From contig JAVGWX010000011.1 in assembly GCA_036924085.1 (NCBI GenBank), positions 38,540,970 to 38,604,969 of the forward strand: a stretch of 64,000 nt of DNA, written 5' to 3'. Below the pieces are notes generated by a model. The model was given only the letters and a program-made list of their open reading frames with translations, was not told where the DNA came from and searched no databases. Source of the stretch: Ariolimax columbianus. Lineage: Eukaryota > Mollusca > Gastropoda > Stylommatophora > Arionidae. Below, piece by piece: positions 20,363 to 31,105 of the stretch (position 1 is its first letter; every line of letters begins with the position of its first letter). The position numbers were made by a program, and so were the translations under genes.

Positions 20363-20806
20363 GTCACCAGTGAACATGGTCGGACTACAGTCATGCAATT
20401 TATGTTAACAGGCACTAATCCACCTTTATTTCTACATAATAATGCGTACGAAACCAAAATATATTGTATTACTTACACAGTATTAGTTTATTTCTTTCTA
20501 AAAAAAAGCACTACTATTAGAGGCATGGTATGTGGGTCCCTGAACATGTGTGATAGTTTTAGCACTGTAGTACCATTTATCGTCGGCTTCAGTAAGTTTG
20601 AATTGTTGCAGTGGAGGTCCATTTAAATTCACCAAAATAAACTATGTACAATTTATTCGAGCCGTAATATCATTAATAATCGTGCGAGAGTCGCTGTGCA
20701 GTAACAATTAAAAACGTAATTAATGATTACAAACTGATTTTTTTACTCGTCAAACAACCATTTTTGCTCGACACAGATGAGCAGACGAGCGCTTTTGTCA
20801 AGCCCT

Positions 20807-20898
<92 letters not shown>

Positions 20899-21440
20899 TA
20901 TATGGCAATCTGTCCACGGAAATGAAGCATATTTATACATGTACATAAATCCATAAATTTAGGTATTTATGGGTCTTGTAAATAACTATGAATGCATAAG
21001 CGTATGTCATTCAAATAACATTTATAACCTAATAATAATGGCGTTTATAGCGCATCCATCGTACCGATGCGTGCAGAGACGTGAATTGGGCTGTTTGGTG
21101 TAAAGTAACAACCGCCTGTGCTTGTTGTTAATTTCATTTAATTTGACGTGTTTGCCTCATTAGTTTCTACTGGCGGAGGCGCGTCTATTCCACCCTAGAC
21201 CGTAGTCAATTGGGCGATATTAAGACGCATAAACCGGTGCTTGGATGTATGTGTGCGTCTGTGTGTACCTATGCTAGGTTTGTGCGCCCTCAGAAGCCAG
21301 CCCAACCAAAGTGCAATGGAGGGGCCTCACCATGAGGGCGCGTGTGAAAGTTGTGCAAGAGTTTGGCGAATGCATACACTGTCGTTGAGCGTGTTGTTTT
21401 AGAGGCGTGGATGTACGAAGTTTCGGCTTTTGTGAGAGGA
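20363..21440. other. Unassigned stretch flanking a second (TA)n tract
   Basis: (TA)n occupies 20,809-20,893. The sequence 20,363-20,808 is A/T-rich without recognised repeats. The part 20,894-21,440 becomes CpG-containing near 21,050-21,340 and leads into the 19-bp array. No coding motif was seen. Confidence 0.5.
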
Positions 21441-22968
21441 GGTGAATTTGGTCCTTCCTCACTACCATTTACCTTCCTCATTGCCTTGCTCCTTCCTCAT
21501 TGCCTTATTCCTTCCTCATTGCCTTATTCCTTCCTCATTGCCTTATTCCTTCCTCATTACCTTGTTCCTTCCTCGCTACCATTTACCTTCCTCATTGCCT
21601 TGTTCCTTCCTCATTGCCTTGCTCCTTACTCACTACCATCTACCTTCCTCACTACCATCTACCTTCCTCACTACCATCTACCTTCCTCACTACGATCTAC
21701 CTTCCTCACTAACATTTACCGTCACCACTACGATCTACATGCCTCACTACCATCTACCTTCCTCACTACCATCTACCTTCCTCACTACGATCTACCTTCC
21801 CCACTACCATCTACCTTCCTCACTACCATCTACCTTAATCACTACCATTTACCTTCCTCATTACCATCTACTTTCCTCACTACAATCTACCTTCCTCACT
21901 ACCATTTACCTTTCTCACTACCATTTACCTTCCTCACTACCATCTACCTTCCCCACTATCATCTACCTTCCTCACTACGATCTACCTTCCTCACTACCAT
22001 TTATCTCCCTCATTACCATCTACCTTCCTCACTACCATCTACCTTCCTTACTACCATCTACCTTCCTCACTACCATTTACCTTCCTCACTATCATCTACC
22101 TTCCTCACTACGATCTACCTTCCTCACTACGATCTACCTTCCTCACTACCATCTACCTTCCTCACTACCATTTACCTTCCTCACTACCATCTACCTTCCT
22201 CACTATCATCTACCTTCCTCACTACCATTTACCTTCCTCACTGCCATCTACCTTCCTCACTACCTTTTATCTTCCTCACTACGATCTACCTTCCTCACTA
22301 CCATTTACCTTCCTCACTACCATCTACCTTCCTCACTACCATCTACCTTCCTCACTACTACCTTCCTCACTACCGTGTACCTTCCTCACTACCATCTACT
22401 TTCCTCACTACGATCTACCTTCCTCAGTACGATCTACCTTCCTCACTACTATCTACCTTCCTCACTATGATCTACCTTCCTCACTACCATTTACCTTCCT
22501 CACTACCATCTACCTTCCTCACTACCTTTTATCTTCCTCACTACGATCTACCTTCCTCACTACCATTTACCTTCCTCACTACCATCTACCTTCCTCACTA
22601 CCATTTACCTTCCTCACTACCATTTACCTTCCTCACTACCATCTACCTTCCTCACTACCATCTACTTTCCTCACTACGATCTACCTTCCTCAGTACGATC
22701 TACCTTTCTCACTACGATCTACCTTCCTCACTACGATCTACCTTCCTCGCTACCATTTACCTTCCTCACTACGATCTACCTTCCTCACTACCATTTACCT
22801 TCCTCACAACCATTTACCTTCCTCACTACCATTTACCTTCCTCACTACGATCTACCTTCCTCACTACGATCTACCTTCCTCACTACCATTTACCTTCCTC
22901 ACTCCGATCTAACTTCCTCACTACCATTTACCTTCCTAACTACCATTTTCCTTCCTCATTGCCTTCCT
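21440..22968. repeat. 19-bp minisatellite, about 80 copies, G-poor strand
   Basis: The unit CTACCTTCCTCACTACCAT recurs every 19 bp. Variants are ACGAT for ACCAT, TTTACC for TCTACC, and a diverged 5' edge (CATTGCCTTATTCCTTCCT, same 19-bp period). The consensus has no G on the plus strand. Three units make 57 bp, so the plus strand stays open for 541 residues as a 19-residue repeat (for example T-F-L-T-T-I-Y-L-P-H-Y). I read this as an array and not a gene: alternative frames are open too, and hydrophobic Leu/Tyr/Pro composition follows from the unit. Confidence 0.95.
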
Positions 22969-22979
22969 CATCTTAGTGC

Positions 22980-22982
22980 GGC

Positions 22983-23037
<55 letters not shown>

Positions 23038-23140
23038 TAGAGAGAGATAGAAAAAGACAGAGATAGAGAGAGATAGAAAAAGACAGAGATAGAGATATAA
23101 AAAGATAGATAGAGTGAGAGAGAGATAGAGAGAGAGACCT
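22980..23140. repeat. (TA)n then (GATA/GA)n simple repeats
   Basis: (TA)n at 22,983-23,035 runs into GATAGA/GAGA/AAAGA-type repeats up to about 23,140. Confidence 0.9.
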
Positions 23141-24165
23141 GGAAGGTTGTGATTTGTAAGAAATGCAAGTAACAATAACAATCTTGTAACATTTGGAAGC
23201 CCCGTCGCTTGACGGATGTTTAACCCGATTCGTTCCGTCATATTAAAATATACATCCATATATAATATATCTGTATGTCATAGATGGCGTGGCGGCTTGG
23301 AGGACAGCTGTGAACGACCTACTGCCCGGGGGCGTGTACATAACATCCACCCAGTAAATTTCAGAGTAGGTTTTTTATTCCAAATCTATTCTATAACACC
23401 AACACCTACCTACATAAACAAACAAACAACGAGCTTCTCTAATTTGTAATTAACTTTACAAATCTATTTTGCATGCCACGATCATGTTAAGGTTGAAGAC
23501 TCCCCCATCATGAATTAACACACCCCACCATTTATACATACCAAAAGTGTTCCCATCGTTTTGTTTCCTGCTGGGTTTGGAAGAAAACTCTATACGCGGA
23601 GTAAAAGAGAGAAGAACTCATTTACCCGAGGATTGAAAAAAGAAGTAGTAATAACGTCAGTTTAACCAGTATTGTAACATTAATTTAATAGAAACCGTAA
23701 CTTTGATTTTTGGATGAGCGAAGACGAACTAACGCAAAATATATCATATTTCCTAATCCAATTTTCTGTTCTCAATTTTAGATTCTAATTTGGCATTATG
23801 GCCCCGAGTGACCCGGGTAATACGTTTCAGGGATTTATCAATAGCTTTGATAACTATGTTTGTATTTTTGTTCATTTGGTTATTTTTTGAGGATTTTTGT
23901 TTCATGTCGACGAGTTTTAATTACGATGTGTATGTGGCAGACTTGTTTTTTTAATTTTCAATTTCTGTTGTTGCTATGTACATTCATTTCCATAATAGTG
24001 TTTTCGAGCAAACATTTTCATAGACATATTATACCCTACGTTGAGCAAATTTTGAGTATTAAATATAGATATGAATGTACATGTGTGTGTGTGCGTGTTT
24101 GCCTGTCTGTATGAAGTACATTATGTATATATATATATGTGTGTGTTTGTGTGTATGTGTATATA
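23141..24165. other. Unassigned AT-rich stretch
   Basis: No RT, RNase H or family signature was found. Small frames (for example 23,860-24,114, plus, 84 aa, hydrophobic) lack support. A TG/TA microsatellite occupies about 24,075-24,165. Confidence 0.45.
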
Positions 24166-24174
24166 CATCAGATG

Positions 24175-24500
24175 GGGAAAACTCAATGACAAGTGAGTGC
24201 ATATATGATATGATTGATATGTGGAGAATGAAAGTGAGTGTATATGTGATATGTGAAGAATGAAAGTGAGTGTATATGTGATATGATTGATATGTGAAGA
24301 ATGAAAGTGAGTGTATATGTGATATGATTGATATGTGAAGAATGAAAGTGAGTGTATATGTGATATGATTGATATGTGAAGAATGAAAGTGAGTATATAT
24401 GTGATATGATTGATATGCAGCGAATCACAAACCAGTGTATATATGTGATATGATTGATATGCAGCGAATCACAAACCAGTGTATATGTGATATGAATGTA
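24175..24500. repeat. Satellite block SatS-1, about 41-bp period
   Basis: Units such as GATTGATATGTGAAGAATGA plus AAGTGAGTGTATATGTGATAT repeat about 7-8 times. The last two carry a GCAGCGAATCACAAACCAGT variant. The block is clearly related to SatS-2 at 30.4 kb. Minus-strand frames of repeated H-I-N-H-I-T-Y are array artefacts. Confidence 0.9.
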
Positions 24501-24604
24501 TGGTAGGTAGTTCAATAATAAATTATATATATTGAGCTTTCCTGTATTGAACGAAAAACCGGCTGAATGATTTCTCATGTTGTTCGACATTAACGATGGG
24601 AAGG

Positions 24605-25010
24605 ATGTCATCTCTTTAGCTGTGAGCTGGTAGCGCTTAACAGCCCAATCATCACAATCACCATTGGCGTCTCACTCTCTGTAGACCATGTGCGTGGCGC
24701 CCATTTTAGTTCTGCCCAGCTTCGTGTCCTGAATTTCGTCACATGGACTCTAGCAGGGTCTATCATTCGCGGTTCGACCTTAACAGGTATAATAAACTTG
24801 TGTCGAAATACAGCCAAATCATCGTGACCATTGGCGTCTCACGCGCCGTAGACCATGTGCGCGGCGTCCTGTTAGTTGTGTCCAGCTGCGTCTCCTGTAT
24901 TCCAACACAGGGACTGTAGCAGGGTCTATCATTCGCGTATGGCCTTTAACAGTTGTAGCAGACTGTGTCGAAATACAGCCCAATGCCTTCCGGAAAAAAA
25001 GCACACGTCT
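24605..25010 (-). mobile_element. Duplicated LINE-E 3' end
   Basis: Two about 180-bp tandem copies (24,645-24,818 and 24,828-25,000) share ACCATTGGCGTCTCAC, GTAGACCATGTGCG, TAGCAGGGTCTATCATTCGC and GTCGAAATACAGCC. The segment GTCTC...GACCATG(C/T)GCGTGGCG also occurs at 57,920-57,950, next to the LINE-E zinc finger, so these are probably 3' ends of that LINE. The finger itself is degraded here. Confidence 0.6.
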
Positions 25011-25234
25011 TCTTCCGTTGTTGTAGTGATGTTCAAATAAAAGTGATGTGCAGAATGTGTTGTGCATGGTAGGATGCGGCAGCTGTGTCGGTTAGTCCTG
25101 CGCACAAGACCAGGTGGTCCTTGACGTATTCCTTGTGGTCGTGACGTATTCCGAAGTTTGGTTTCACGAAGTGGATCTATTCTATTCTGATGTTTGTTGA
25201 AAATGGTACGACCTGTTTTCAGATTGAAGATCTT
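25011..25234. other. Unassigned stretch
   Basis: No recognised family. A minus frame of 102 codons crosses it without domain signal. Confidence 0.35.
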
Positions 25235-25397
25235 CATCTGCGTTCGTTCTCATTCTCCCGTTACCATCCCCCGAACAGGACCTTGCAAGTAACAGGATGT
25301 AGTCCGGAGAACATAATGCGACGTGCCGTTAGTTTACAGCTTGACTGTGATTTTTGCACCTTTCGGTCTGACACATCCGTCTTCGGCAGAGCTTGAA
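25235..25397 (-). repeat. R1 3' part (minus)
   Basis: The plus strand reads GCGTTCGTTCTCATTCTCCC, GCAAGTAACAGGATGTAGTC, GTTTACAGCTTGACTGTG and TTTCGGTCTGACACATCCGT. This is the reverse complement of the R1 3' portion. It is truncated at the same CTTCGGCAGAG point as the 52.33 kb copy. Confidence 0.88.
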
Positions 25398-25455
25398 GAT
25401 CTCTGGTCCCTTCATTTCAATTTCGGATATAAATTTGCATTGGTTTTAGGCAGTC

Positions 25456-25592
25456 CACAATAATAACAATAACAATAATAATAATAATGATAATAACAAT
25501 AATAATAATAACAATAACAATAATTAATAATAATAATTCATAATAACAATAATAATAATAACAATAATAATAATAACAATAATAATAATGAT
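25456..25592. repeat. (AAT/AAC)n microsatellite
   Basis: Interspersed AAT and AAC triplets with a TTAAT interruption. Confidence 0.95.
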
Positions 25593-25988
25593 GTTTGCTT
25601 AAGCGTCAGTTACCCGTTGCGTTGATCGAGCACTGCCATGGCCACGAACTGCAGCTTAATCACAGGCCTCGTCTGGAGCTGAAGGAGAGTCTGCCAACAG
25701 TCAGAGCCATGAGGAGTGGAAGCGACTCATCCTGCCCCTCCAGCCGGCAGGTGTGTGGTCCTTGGCACATAGGAATGATTTGAGAAGGAGCTGATCAGCC
25801 GGAACGACCTGTTGCTGCCGGACAACTTGACCGAAGATTGAAAGGCGACGGCGTCCTACATATGTTCTATGATGAGGGGGGGGGGGGGGGATTATCTAAA
25901 CTGTCCCATTAGCTTCGCGCGAGTCTGGGGGCATATTTGTGGATGACGGCAGGGGCAGTGCGCAACTGGCTAATGTTGTTGTATAAAG
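25593..25988. other. Unassigned stretch with G16 run
   Basis: A moderately GC-rich segment with no recognised motif. A homopolymer of about 16 G lies at 25,876-25,891. Confidence 0.4.
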
Positions 25989-25989
25989 T

Positions 25990-26825
25990 CGAACCTTAAG
26001 GAAATTGTGTGGATCTACTGTCACTAACCATGCTGGGGTTTGCAGGAATGATAGAGGTGGCATCCTGACACCAGGGACACACGCATCAGAGATACTGGCA
26101 ATGTATACAAATGACAGGAAGAAGATCATCCGCCGCCTTTTGGATGAAAACTTGGCAGTCGATGAACCAACAATGCACACATTGCGGGGTTTTGAAATAA
26201 AACGCAGGATAGAACTGAGGACAAAAATAGTGGCACTCATATATGGCCAATTGCACTGTATGGGGCTGAAACATGGACTCCATCAAAGAAGGATGGAAAA
26301 AGCTTGAAAGCGTTTGAAATGTGCTGTTACTGATGAATGGAAAGAGTGAGTTGGACAGAAAGAAGATATAAGGACAATGTACTCACTGATGTGGGCACAC
26401 AAAAACAAATATTGTATATGATACAGAAACGTCGGTTGAGGTCACTGTGTCACCATATGAGACACGAAAGTCTTCTACGGAAGATACTAGAGGGCAAGAT
26501 TCAAGGGAAGAGAGGACTGAGGCGAACAAGACTCACCTTTACACCTCAGGCATGCAGGGACATTAATGTACGAACATGTTGAAATGAAGAGCGATGCAGA
26601 GGAAAGGATCAAATAGAGACATACTCAGGCGACATTACAACCAGTCTCAGGATTGATCAATCAGATGATGATGACGCAGGTCCAGCAGATAGGAGCGTCT
26701 GAGGCAGTAGAGTATGAATGTGTACAACCAGCGAGCTACAGGAACAGTCAGTATCTACACTCCGTGCCATTTGGTCAGATGGACTGATCACCTGTAGATC
26801 TGCCCGCAGAGCAATGACGTCGATT
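25990..26825 (+). mobile_element. RH-B RNase H copy, split by an RTE-like insertion
   Basis: The left part (25,990-26,208) reads T-N-H-A-G-V, D-R-K-K-I-I-R-R-L-L-D-E-N-L, L-R-G-F-E-I-K-R. The right part (26,674-26,825) continues with C-V/V-Y-N-Q-x-A-T-G-T-V-S-I-Y-T and D-H-L-x-I-C-P-Q. Removing 26,209-26,673 restores one reading direction matching the 39.1 kb copy (S-S-x-V-x-R-x-R ... V-Y-N-Q). ACGCAGG at 26,202-26,208 and 26,674-26,680 is a candidate 7-bp target duplication. Confidence 0.85.
26209..26673 (+). mobile_element. RTE-like LINE 3' end inserted in RH-B
   Basis: It encodes L-Y-G-A-E-T-W-T (with frame slips) near 26,260, K-L-E-S-F-E-M-C-C-Y near 26,305, S-W-T-E-R-R-Y-K-D-N-V-L-T near 26,350, R-L-R-S-L-C-H-H-M-R-H-E-S-L near 26,440, and I-Q-G-K-R-G-L-R-R-T-R-L. 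It finishes with CAATCAGATGATGATGA, a (GAT)n tail. It is severely 5'-truncated, as expected of target-primed insertion. Confidence 0.88.
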
Positions 26826-27234
26826 CTTCTTAACAAAATAGAGTATAAATTATGTCTAAAAACATAGATAGGTAATGTCTCAGTGACCGCATCAGGACCA
26901 CAAAAAAAAAAAAAATAACAAAAACAAAACCAACATACGTTAATGACACCCGTCCTTCGTCAGGTACAATGGAGAAAGGAAAACAATGATACAATCACAG
27001 CAAAAAAACACAAAAAGAAACAGATGGATATAGTTTACGGGTTGAATACGCGTGAAATGGCCAAGAACGTGTAAGAAACGGTAGGCCTTTTATCAAAATT
27101 GGGAAACCAATTTGAAAATGGGTAATGTCATTATACGGGGAATAGGTAATGCAAGTCGCATAGCAGAACATGTCGTCGGGAGTGAAGTGTAAAAGACTTC
27201 ATTATACTAAACCACCGTTTGCGTGCAGATGCCT
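26826..27234. other. Unassigned stretch
   Basis: An A-rich run lies at 26,900-26,935 and a second at 27,000-27,015. No coding or repeat family was recognised. Confidence 0.4.
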
Positions 27235-28297
27235 ACAAAGGGTAATGAGCATAAAGTGGCATGCAATGGTGAAGAATGAAGACCTATGGGAAAGGATCCA
27301 ACAACATCCACTGGAAAAACAATTACAGGACAAAAATGGGGCTGGATAGGACATACGCTGCGGAAGGCACATTCCAAAATAGATATACATGTTGTTACAT
27401 GAAATCCTCAAGGGAGGAGAGAGAGAGAGGGAGGCGGAGGGATAGAGAGAGGGGAGAGAGAGAGAGAGATAGCCACAAATACAATTAGAAAAGGAAATAA
27501 ACCTAGGTGTAATAATAGATCATACAGGAAAGGCGAGAAAGCAAGTTCGGGTGGCAGTGAAAAAGGCTAATGCCATGTTGGGCTTGATAAAAAGAAACAT
27601 TTCACATAAGAGCAAGCAAGAAATAGTCATTTTATATAAATCATTAGTGAGATCTAAGTTAGAATACTGTGTTCAGGTGTGGAGTCCATATAATATAGTG
27701 GATTTAAACATACTGGTAAGGGTACAAAGTAGAGCTACACAAATGATCGCGGGGTTTCACAATTATAGTTATGGGAAAGACTACCAAAAAACTGGTCTTC
27801 GGTGTCTAGAACAAAGAAGAATTCGAAGTGACTTAATACAAGTGTATAAAATAATAAATGGAAGGATAAATTAGGCTATACCAAATTTTCAAAGTACAAC
27901 CGGCTACAAGAACAAGACGGCACAGCTACAAATTGTATAAAGACAGGTCTAGATTAGATGTTAGGATATATTGTTTTAGTCAGAGAGTGGGGAATTTTTG
28001 GAATGCATTACAATAGGATGTAGTGAAAGTAGAGTCAGATAATGCATTCAAAAATAGATTGGATACTCACAATATTTTCGGTATCCATGGAGTGAAATAA
28101 ACTGGTTGTATACAGACTCCGCAGAGCCTTCTATGCCAGTATAAAGAAGTTAAGTAAGCGGAGATGAGAGTGTGAGAAGGAACTGATATTAAATGCTTAA
28201 ACCTTCAGAGAGGCACAAAGAGCTGCCCAGGACCTACATACTCGCGGGAGGTTGTCAATGGGACCTATTCCCCGTAAGGGGCGACGGCCTTTGATTT
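27235..28297 (+). mobile_element. LINE-F copy split by CR1-P
   Basis: The left half (27,235-27,475) has M-V-K-N-E-D-L-W-E-R-I-Q-Q-H-P-L, then decayed sequence and an expanded GA/GGA tract. The right half (28,155-28,297) has GAGATGAGAGTGTGAGAAGG through CTTTGATTTGATTG and matches the LINE-F 3' end at 2,165-2,310. The intervening 27,476-28,154 is a CR1-P insertion. The 3' end is abutted by SINE-2 (28,298). Confidence 0.88.
27476..28154 (+). mobile_element. CR1-P insertion, longest copy
   Basis: The 107-residue frame (27,551-27,874) reads A-N-A-M-L-G-L-I-K-R-N-I, I-L-Y-K-S-L-V-R-S-K-L-E-Y-C, V-W-S-P-Y, R-V-Q-S-R-A-T and C-L-E-Q-R-R-I-R-S-D-L-I. This is the post-catalytic domain of CR1/Jockey-type RT. 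F-S-Q-R-V-G-N-F-W-N-A-L follows near 27,980, then the shared 3' UTR and AAGTTAAGTAAG terminal repeats. A stop replaces the link between the two parts. It is 5'-truncated and lies within the GA tract of LINE-F. Confidence 0.9.
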
Positions 28298-28553
28298 GAT
28301 TGTTTTTTTGGTCTGCTGCTTTTTGCGTTCGCCTTATTTCTCTATTCCCCATGGCGGTGTGCGTTGCACTATGTTCTTATTTTGCGCTTGTCGGCATGCG
28401 ACTTAAGGATGCATTTTATATAAGGGTCTGCTTCCTCTTGAATTTTTTAAGGGTTTGCTTCCCCGAGGTAACGGCCGGTGCTGTGATGGGGAGCGAACCC
28501 AGCACTTTAGGATTGTGAGCCGTGTCACTTAACGACTAGCCCACGCAGTCCGC
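28298..28553 (-). mobile_element. SINE-2 (minus)
   Basis: The reverse complement starts GCGGACTGCGTGGGCTAGTC, with an A-box-like GGGCTAGTCG and a B-box-like GGGTTCGCTCCC. It contains ACCGGCCGTTACCTCGG and ends in an A-rich tail (plus-strand Ts at 28,300-28,308). It is inserted at the TTTGATTTGATTG end of LINE-F. TTTGATT-type sequence on both sides may be the duplication, but the tail repeats make this ambiguous. Confidence 0.9.
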
Positions 28554-28574
28554 TATTTGATTGATTGATTTTTG

Positions 28575-29345
28575 TTGTTGTGTCCCTGACGAAGGCCTTG
28601 TGGAAGTAATGTAGATTTATTTTTATGTTTATGCCCTGGAATGGTCACTCAGTCATTGCCTACATAGATGAACAAAGATGACGCAATAACTGGCTGCAGG
28701 TCTACATTGCTTTACCGTTTTGGTTCATTATGGATGCCGCCAGACCACGGATTTGCCTGGAATTCACACGTCGACGACTAACACTTTTGTTCACGGAAAC
28801 GTGGTTTTGTTTTCCGTTTGGAATTATTCGTTTTTTGTGTGATTTCTTCCGTCCGATTATCCTGGTCTGGACACTGGCTGAATGGCACTACGCTTAAACC
28901 TGTAACGTATTTCACGGCCTAGTTCACACGGTGAACTTCACGAAATTGTCGTGTGAGAAATGTAAATACGACTATAATAAAATGAACACAGCCGGGGAGA
29001 GATGCCAGACTAACCCATACGCTGAGTGATATCCCTACGACATCTTGTGGTTTTGGCAAAGGCACGACACACAACGTTAGATGTCATTCCCCCCTCCGCT
29101 GCCTTGCGGGATACCTATTTACGAGAAAGCCTTCGGGAGTAAACATTGAGGACAAATCTGCGTCCTTGATAAATATCTGGCCAAAGGTAGCTCAGGACCA
29201 GAGGGTGAGGTTGCCAAAAGGGGCAGTTTCTTCCTCACTTTAATTCAAATCACCGCGCAGGTCATCCATTTCAGTGGACACAGCAAGAGAAAAGTCTGTT
29301 CACACGGGTGAACAAAGAGAGTGGTCTTCATCACTTGTGATGGAC
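28575..29345 (-). repeat. R5 copy (minus)
   Basis: A non-coding repeat of about 750 bp, reverse-complementary to 43,440-44,150. Matching anchors on this strand include AAAGCCTTCGGGAGTAAAC, GGCCAAAGGTAGCT, TCACTTTAATTCAAATCACC and TTATCCTGGTCTGGACAC. No ORF. Its class is unknown. Confidence 0.8.
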
Positions 29346-29479
29346 GAACATCATCATTACCTACATATATATTTTAAAATCGATTTTTAACCTTCGTCCA
29401 GTGGCAGTTTCGATTTATGAATTTGTAAATATAAATAAAAATTGAATGCGAACAATACTACGTTACTTGCACCAACAAG

Positions 29480-29772
29480 CATATATGCCCTACTTCTTTC
29501 AGGGGCCGAAGATATAGCACAATTAATGCGCTGACTGCAGTCACCGGTTCATCGTTTGCTGCTTGTATCAAGGTCAGCGAAATAGAGCCGTCCCTTGCCG
29601 AAGACGGATGTGTCGGACCGAAAGGTGCAATTATTGCAGTCAAACTGTAAACTAGCTACATAAGGCATTCTGTTCTCCGGACTACATCCTGCTACTTCCA
29701 AAGACCTGTTCAGGGCTTGGTAGTGGGCGATTGAGAACCAACGCCAAAGAGGACGAAGAAGACGACGTCCAA
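29480..29772 (+). repeat. R1 copy with deletion
   Basis: The 5' block (AATGCGCTGACTGCAGTCAC, TATCAAGGTCAGCGAA) joins directly to the core TTGCCGAAGACGGATGTGTC. This is followed by GACCGAAAGGTGCAATTATTG, GTTCAGGGCTTGGTAGTGGG and GAAGAAGACG. The CCCGGTACT middle section is deleted. Confidence 0.88.
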
Positions 29773-29965
29773 GACCCTATTCTGCCTTCAAGTGGCGGCG
29801 TTGGAAACAGGCTGCACTAGGGTAGTGTGGATGAGAGAATAGGGATCACAGTATAAAGGCAGACCAGATAACTGGATGTGTCAGACCGAAAGGCTCAGAT
29901 ATCGCAGCCTAGCTGTAAACTACGACACACCGTCATTGTTAAGACGAACGCCGAAGAAGTCTCCT
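29773..29965 (+). repeat. R1 second partial copy
   Basis: It contains CAAGACCCTATTCTGCCTTC, AAACAGGCTGCACTAGG, GATGTGTCAGACCGAAAGG and GCTGTAAACTACGACACAC, and ends ACGCCGAAGAAG. It follows the previous copy head to tail, so it may be a rearranged half. Confidence 0.8.
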
Positions 29966-30404
29966 TAAGAACATGGCTAAAGGCGTGGCTGCTGGTCGTT
30001 CCTCTAGCTCGCTGTTCTGTACACACTCTTGCCTTCTAAGCACAGGTTCCTTTCCCTTTCTTGAGCCACGTTTGAGTTCAAACTCTGGCAGTATCTAGGC
30101 TGTGATTGATCGATTGCTGTGTCATCGTCCATCGAAGACGCAAGGAGGATCGACAATGGACAGGCAGAATACGAATGGATGCTTATAGGAAATCTTTCAC
30201 AGAGAAACGGGAGAGATAAGAACCTTATTGTCAGCTGGACAGTTCGTTAGAGATTTATTGAGGGATATATTGATTAGTTTACGAGTAAGATAGAGGTGGG
30301 GGAAGTGCATTCTAAAATGGCAAGCGCATTAAGATGGTACATAACATTTATTTATAGCTACACATTTTAGATGATTTGTGAAATGTGGAATTATGACGTC
30401 ATAT
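29966..30404. other. Unassigned stretch
   Basis: No match to the families in this window and no coding signal. Confidence 0.35.
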
Positions 30405-30985
30405 ACTAGTGAGTATCTATGTGATATGATTGATATGTACAGAAGGACACGTTAGTGTATATGATTGATATAATTGATATTGATATGCGGAGAATGACAA
30501 AAGAGCGTTAAATGATTGATATGCGGAGAATGATACGTGAGTGTATATGATTGTTATGCGGAGAATGACAAGTGAGTGTATATGATTGATATGATTGATA
30601 TGCGGAGAATGACAAGTAAGTGTATATGATTGATATGATTGATATGTGAAGAATGACATGTGAGTGTATAGGATTGATATGTGGAGAATGACATGTGAGT
30701 GTATATGATTGATATGCAGAGAATGACATGTGAGTGTATATGATTGATATGTGGAGAATGACAAGTGAGTGTATATGATTGATATGCAGAGAATGACATG
30801 TGAGTGTATATGATTGATATGTGGAGAATGACAAGTGAGTGTATTTGATTGATATGCAGAGAATGACATGTGAGTGTATATGATTGATATGATTGGTATG
30901 CGGAGAATGACAAGTGAGTGTATATGTGATATGATTATTATGTGGAGAATGACAATTGAGTGTATATTTGATATGATTGATTTGG
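30405..30985. repeat. Satellite block SatS-2, about 35-bp period
   Basis: Units such as GATTGATATGCAGAGAATGA plus CATGTGAGTGTATAT repeat about 15 times. Some carry an extra GATATGATT insert, giving longer units. It is the same family as 24.18-24.50 kb. Minus frames (119, 171, 193 aa) of H-I-N-H-I-H-S type are array artefacts. Confidence 0.92.
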
Positions 30986-31019
30986 ACATCATCATCACGA
31001 CCTTTAAAAATCTTCCGAC

Positions 31020-31105
31020 CCACTATTTTCTCTTTATTTCCTGATTCACTGTTTTCTCTTAGCCTCCTAATCCACTGCCCTCTCTTTATGTCCTTCTACT
31101 TCTTC
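31020..31105. repeat. Left remnant of 26-bp array T
   Basis: About three units of the CTCCTAATCCACTGCCCTCT type, the same sequence as the array at 32,430-32,960. The two parts flank the retroelement at 31,106-32,395. Confidence 0.85.

Noticed and set aside
21351..22976. 541-residue open frame on plus
   Set aside because: It is the 19-bp array translated; other frames across the same array are also open and the residue pattern has a 19-residue period dictated by three units.
30417..31023. Minus frames of 119-193 residues with His/Ser/Thr repeats
   Set aside because: SatS-2 satellite units; no non-repetitive domain.
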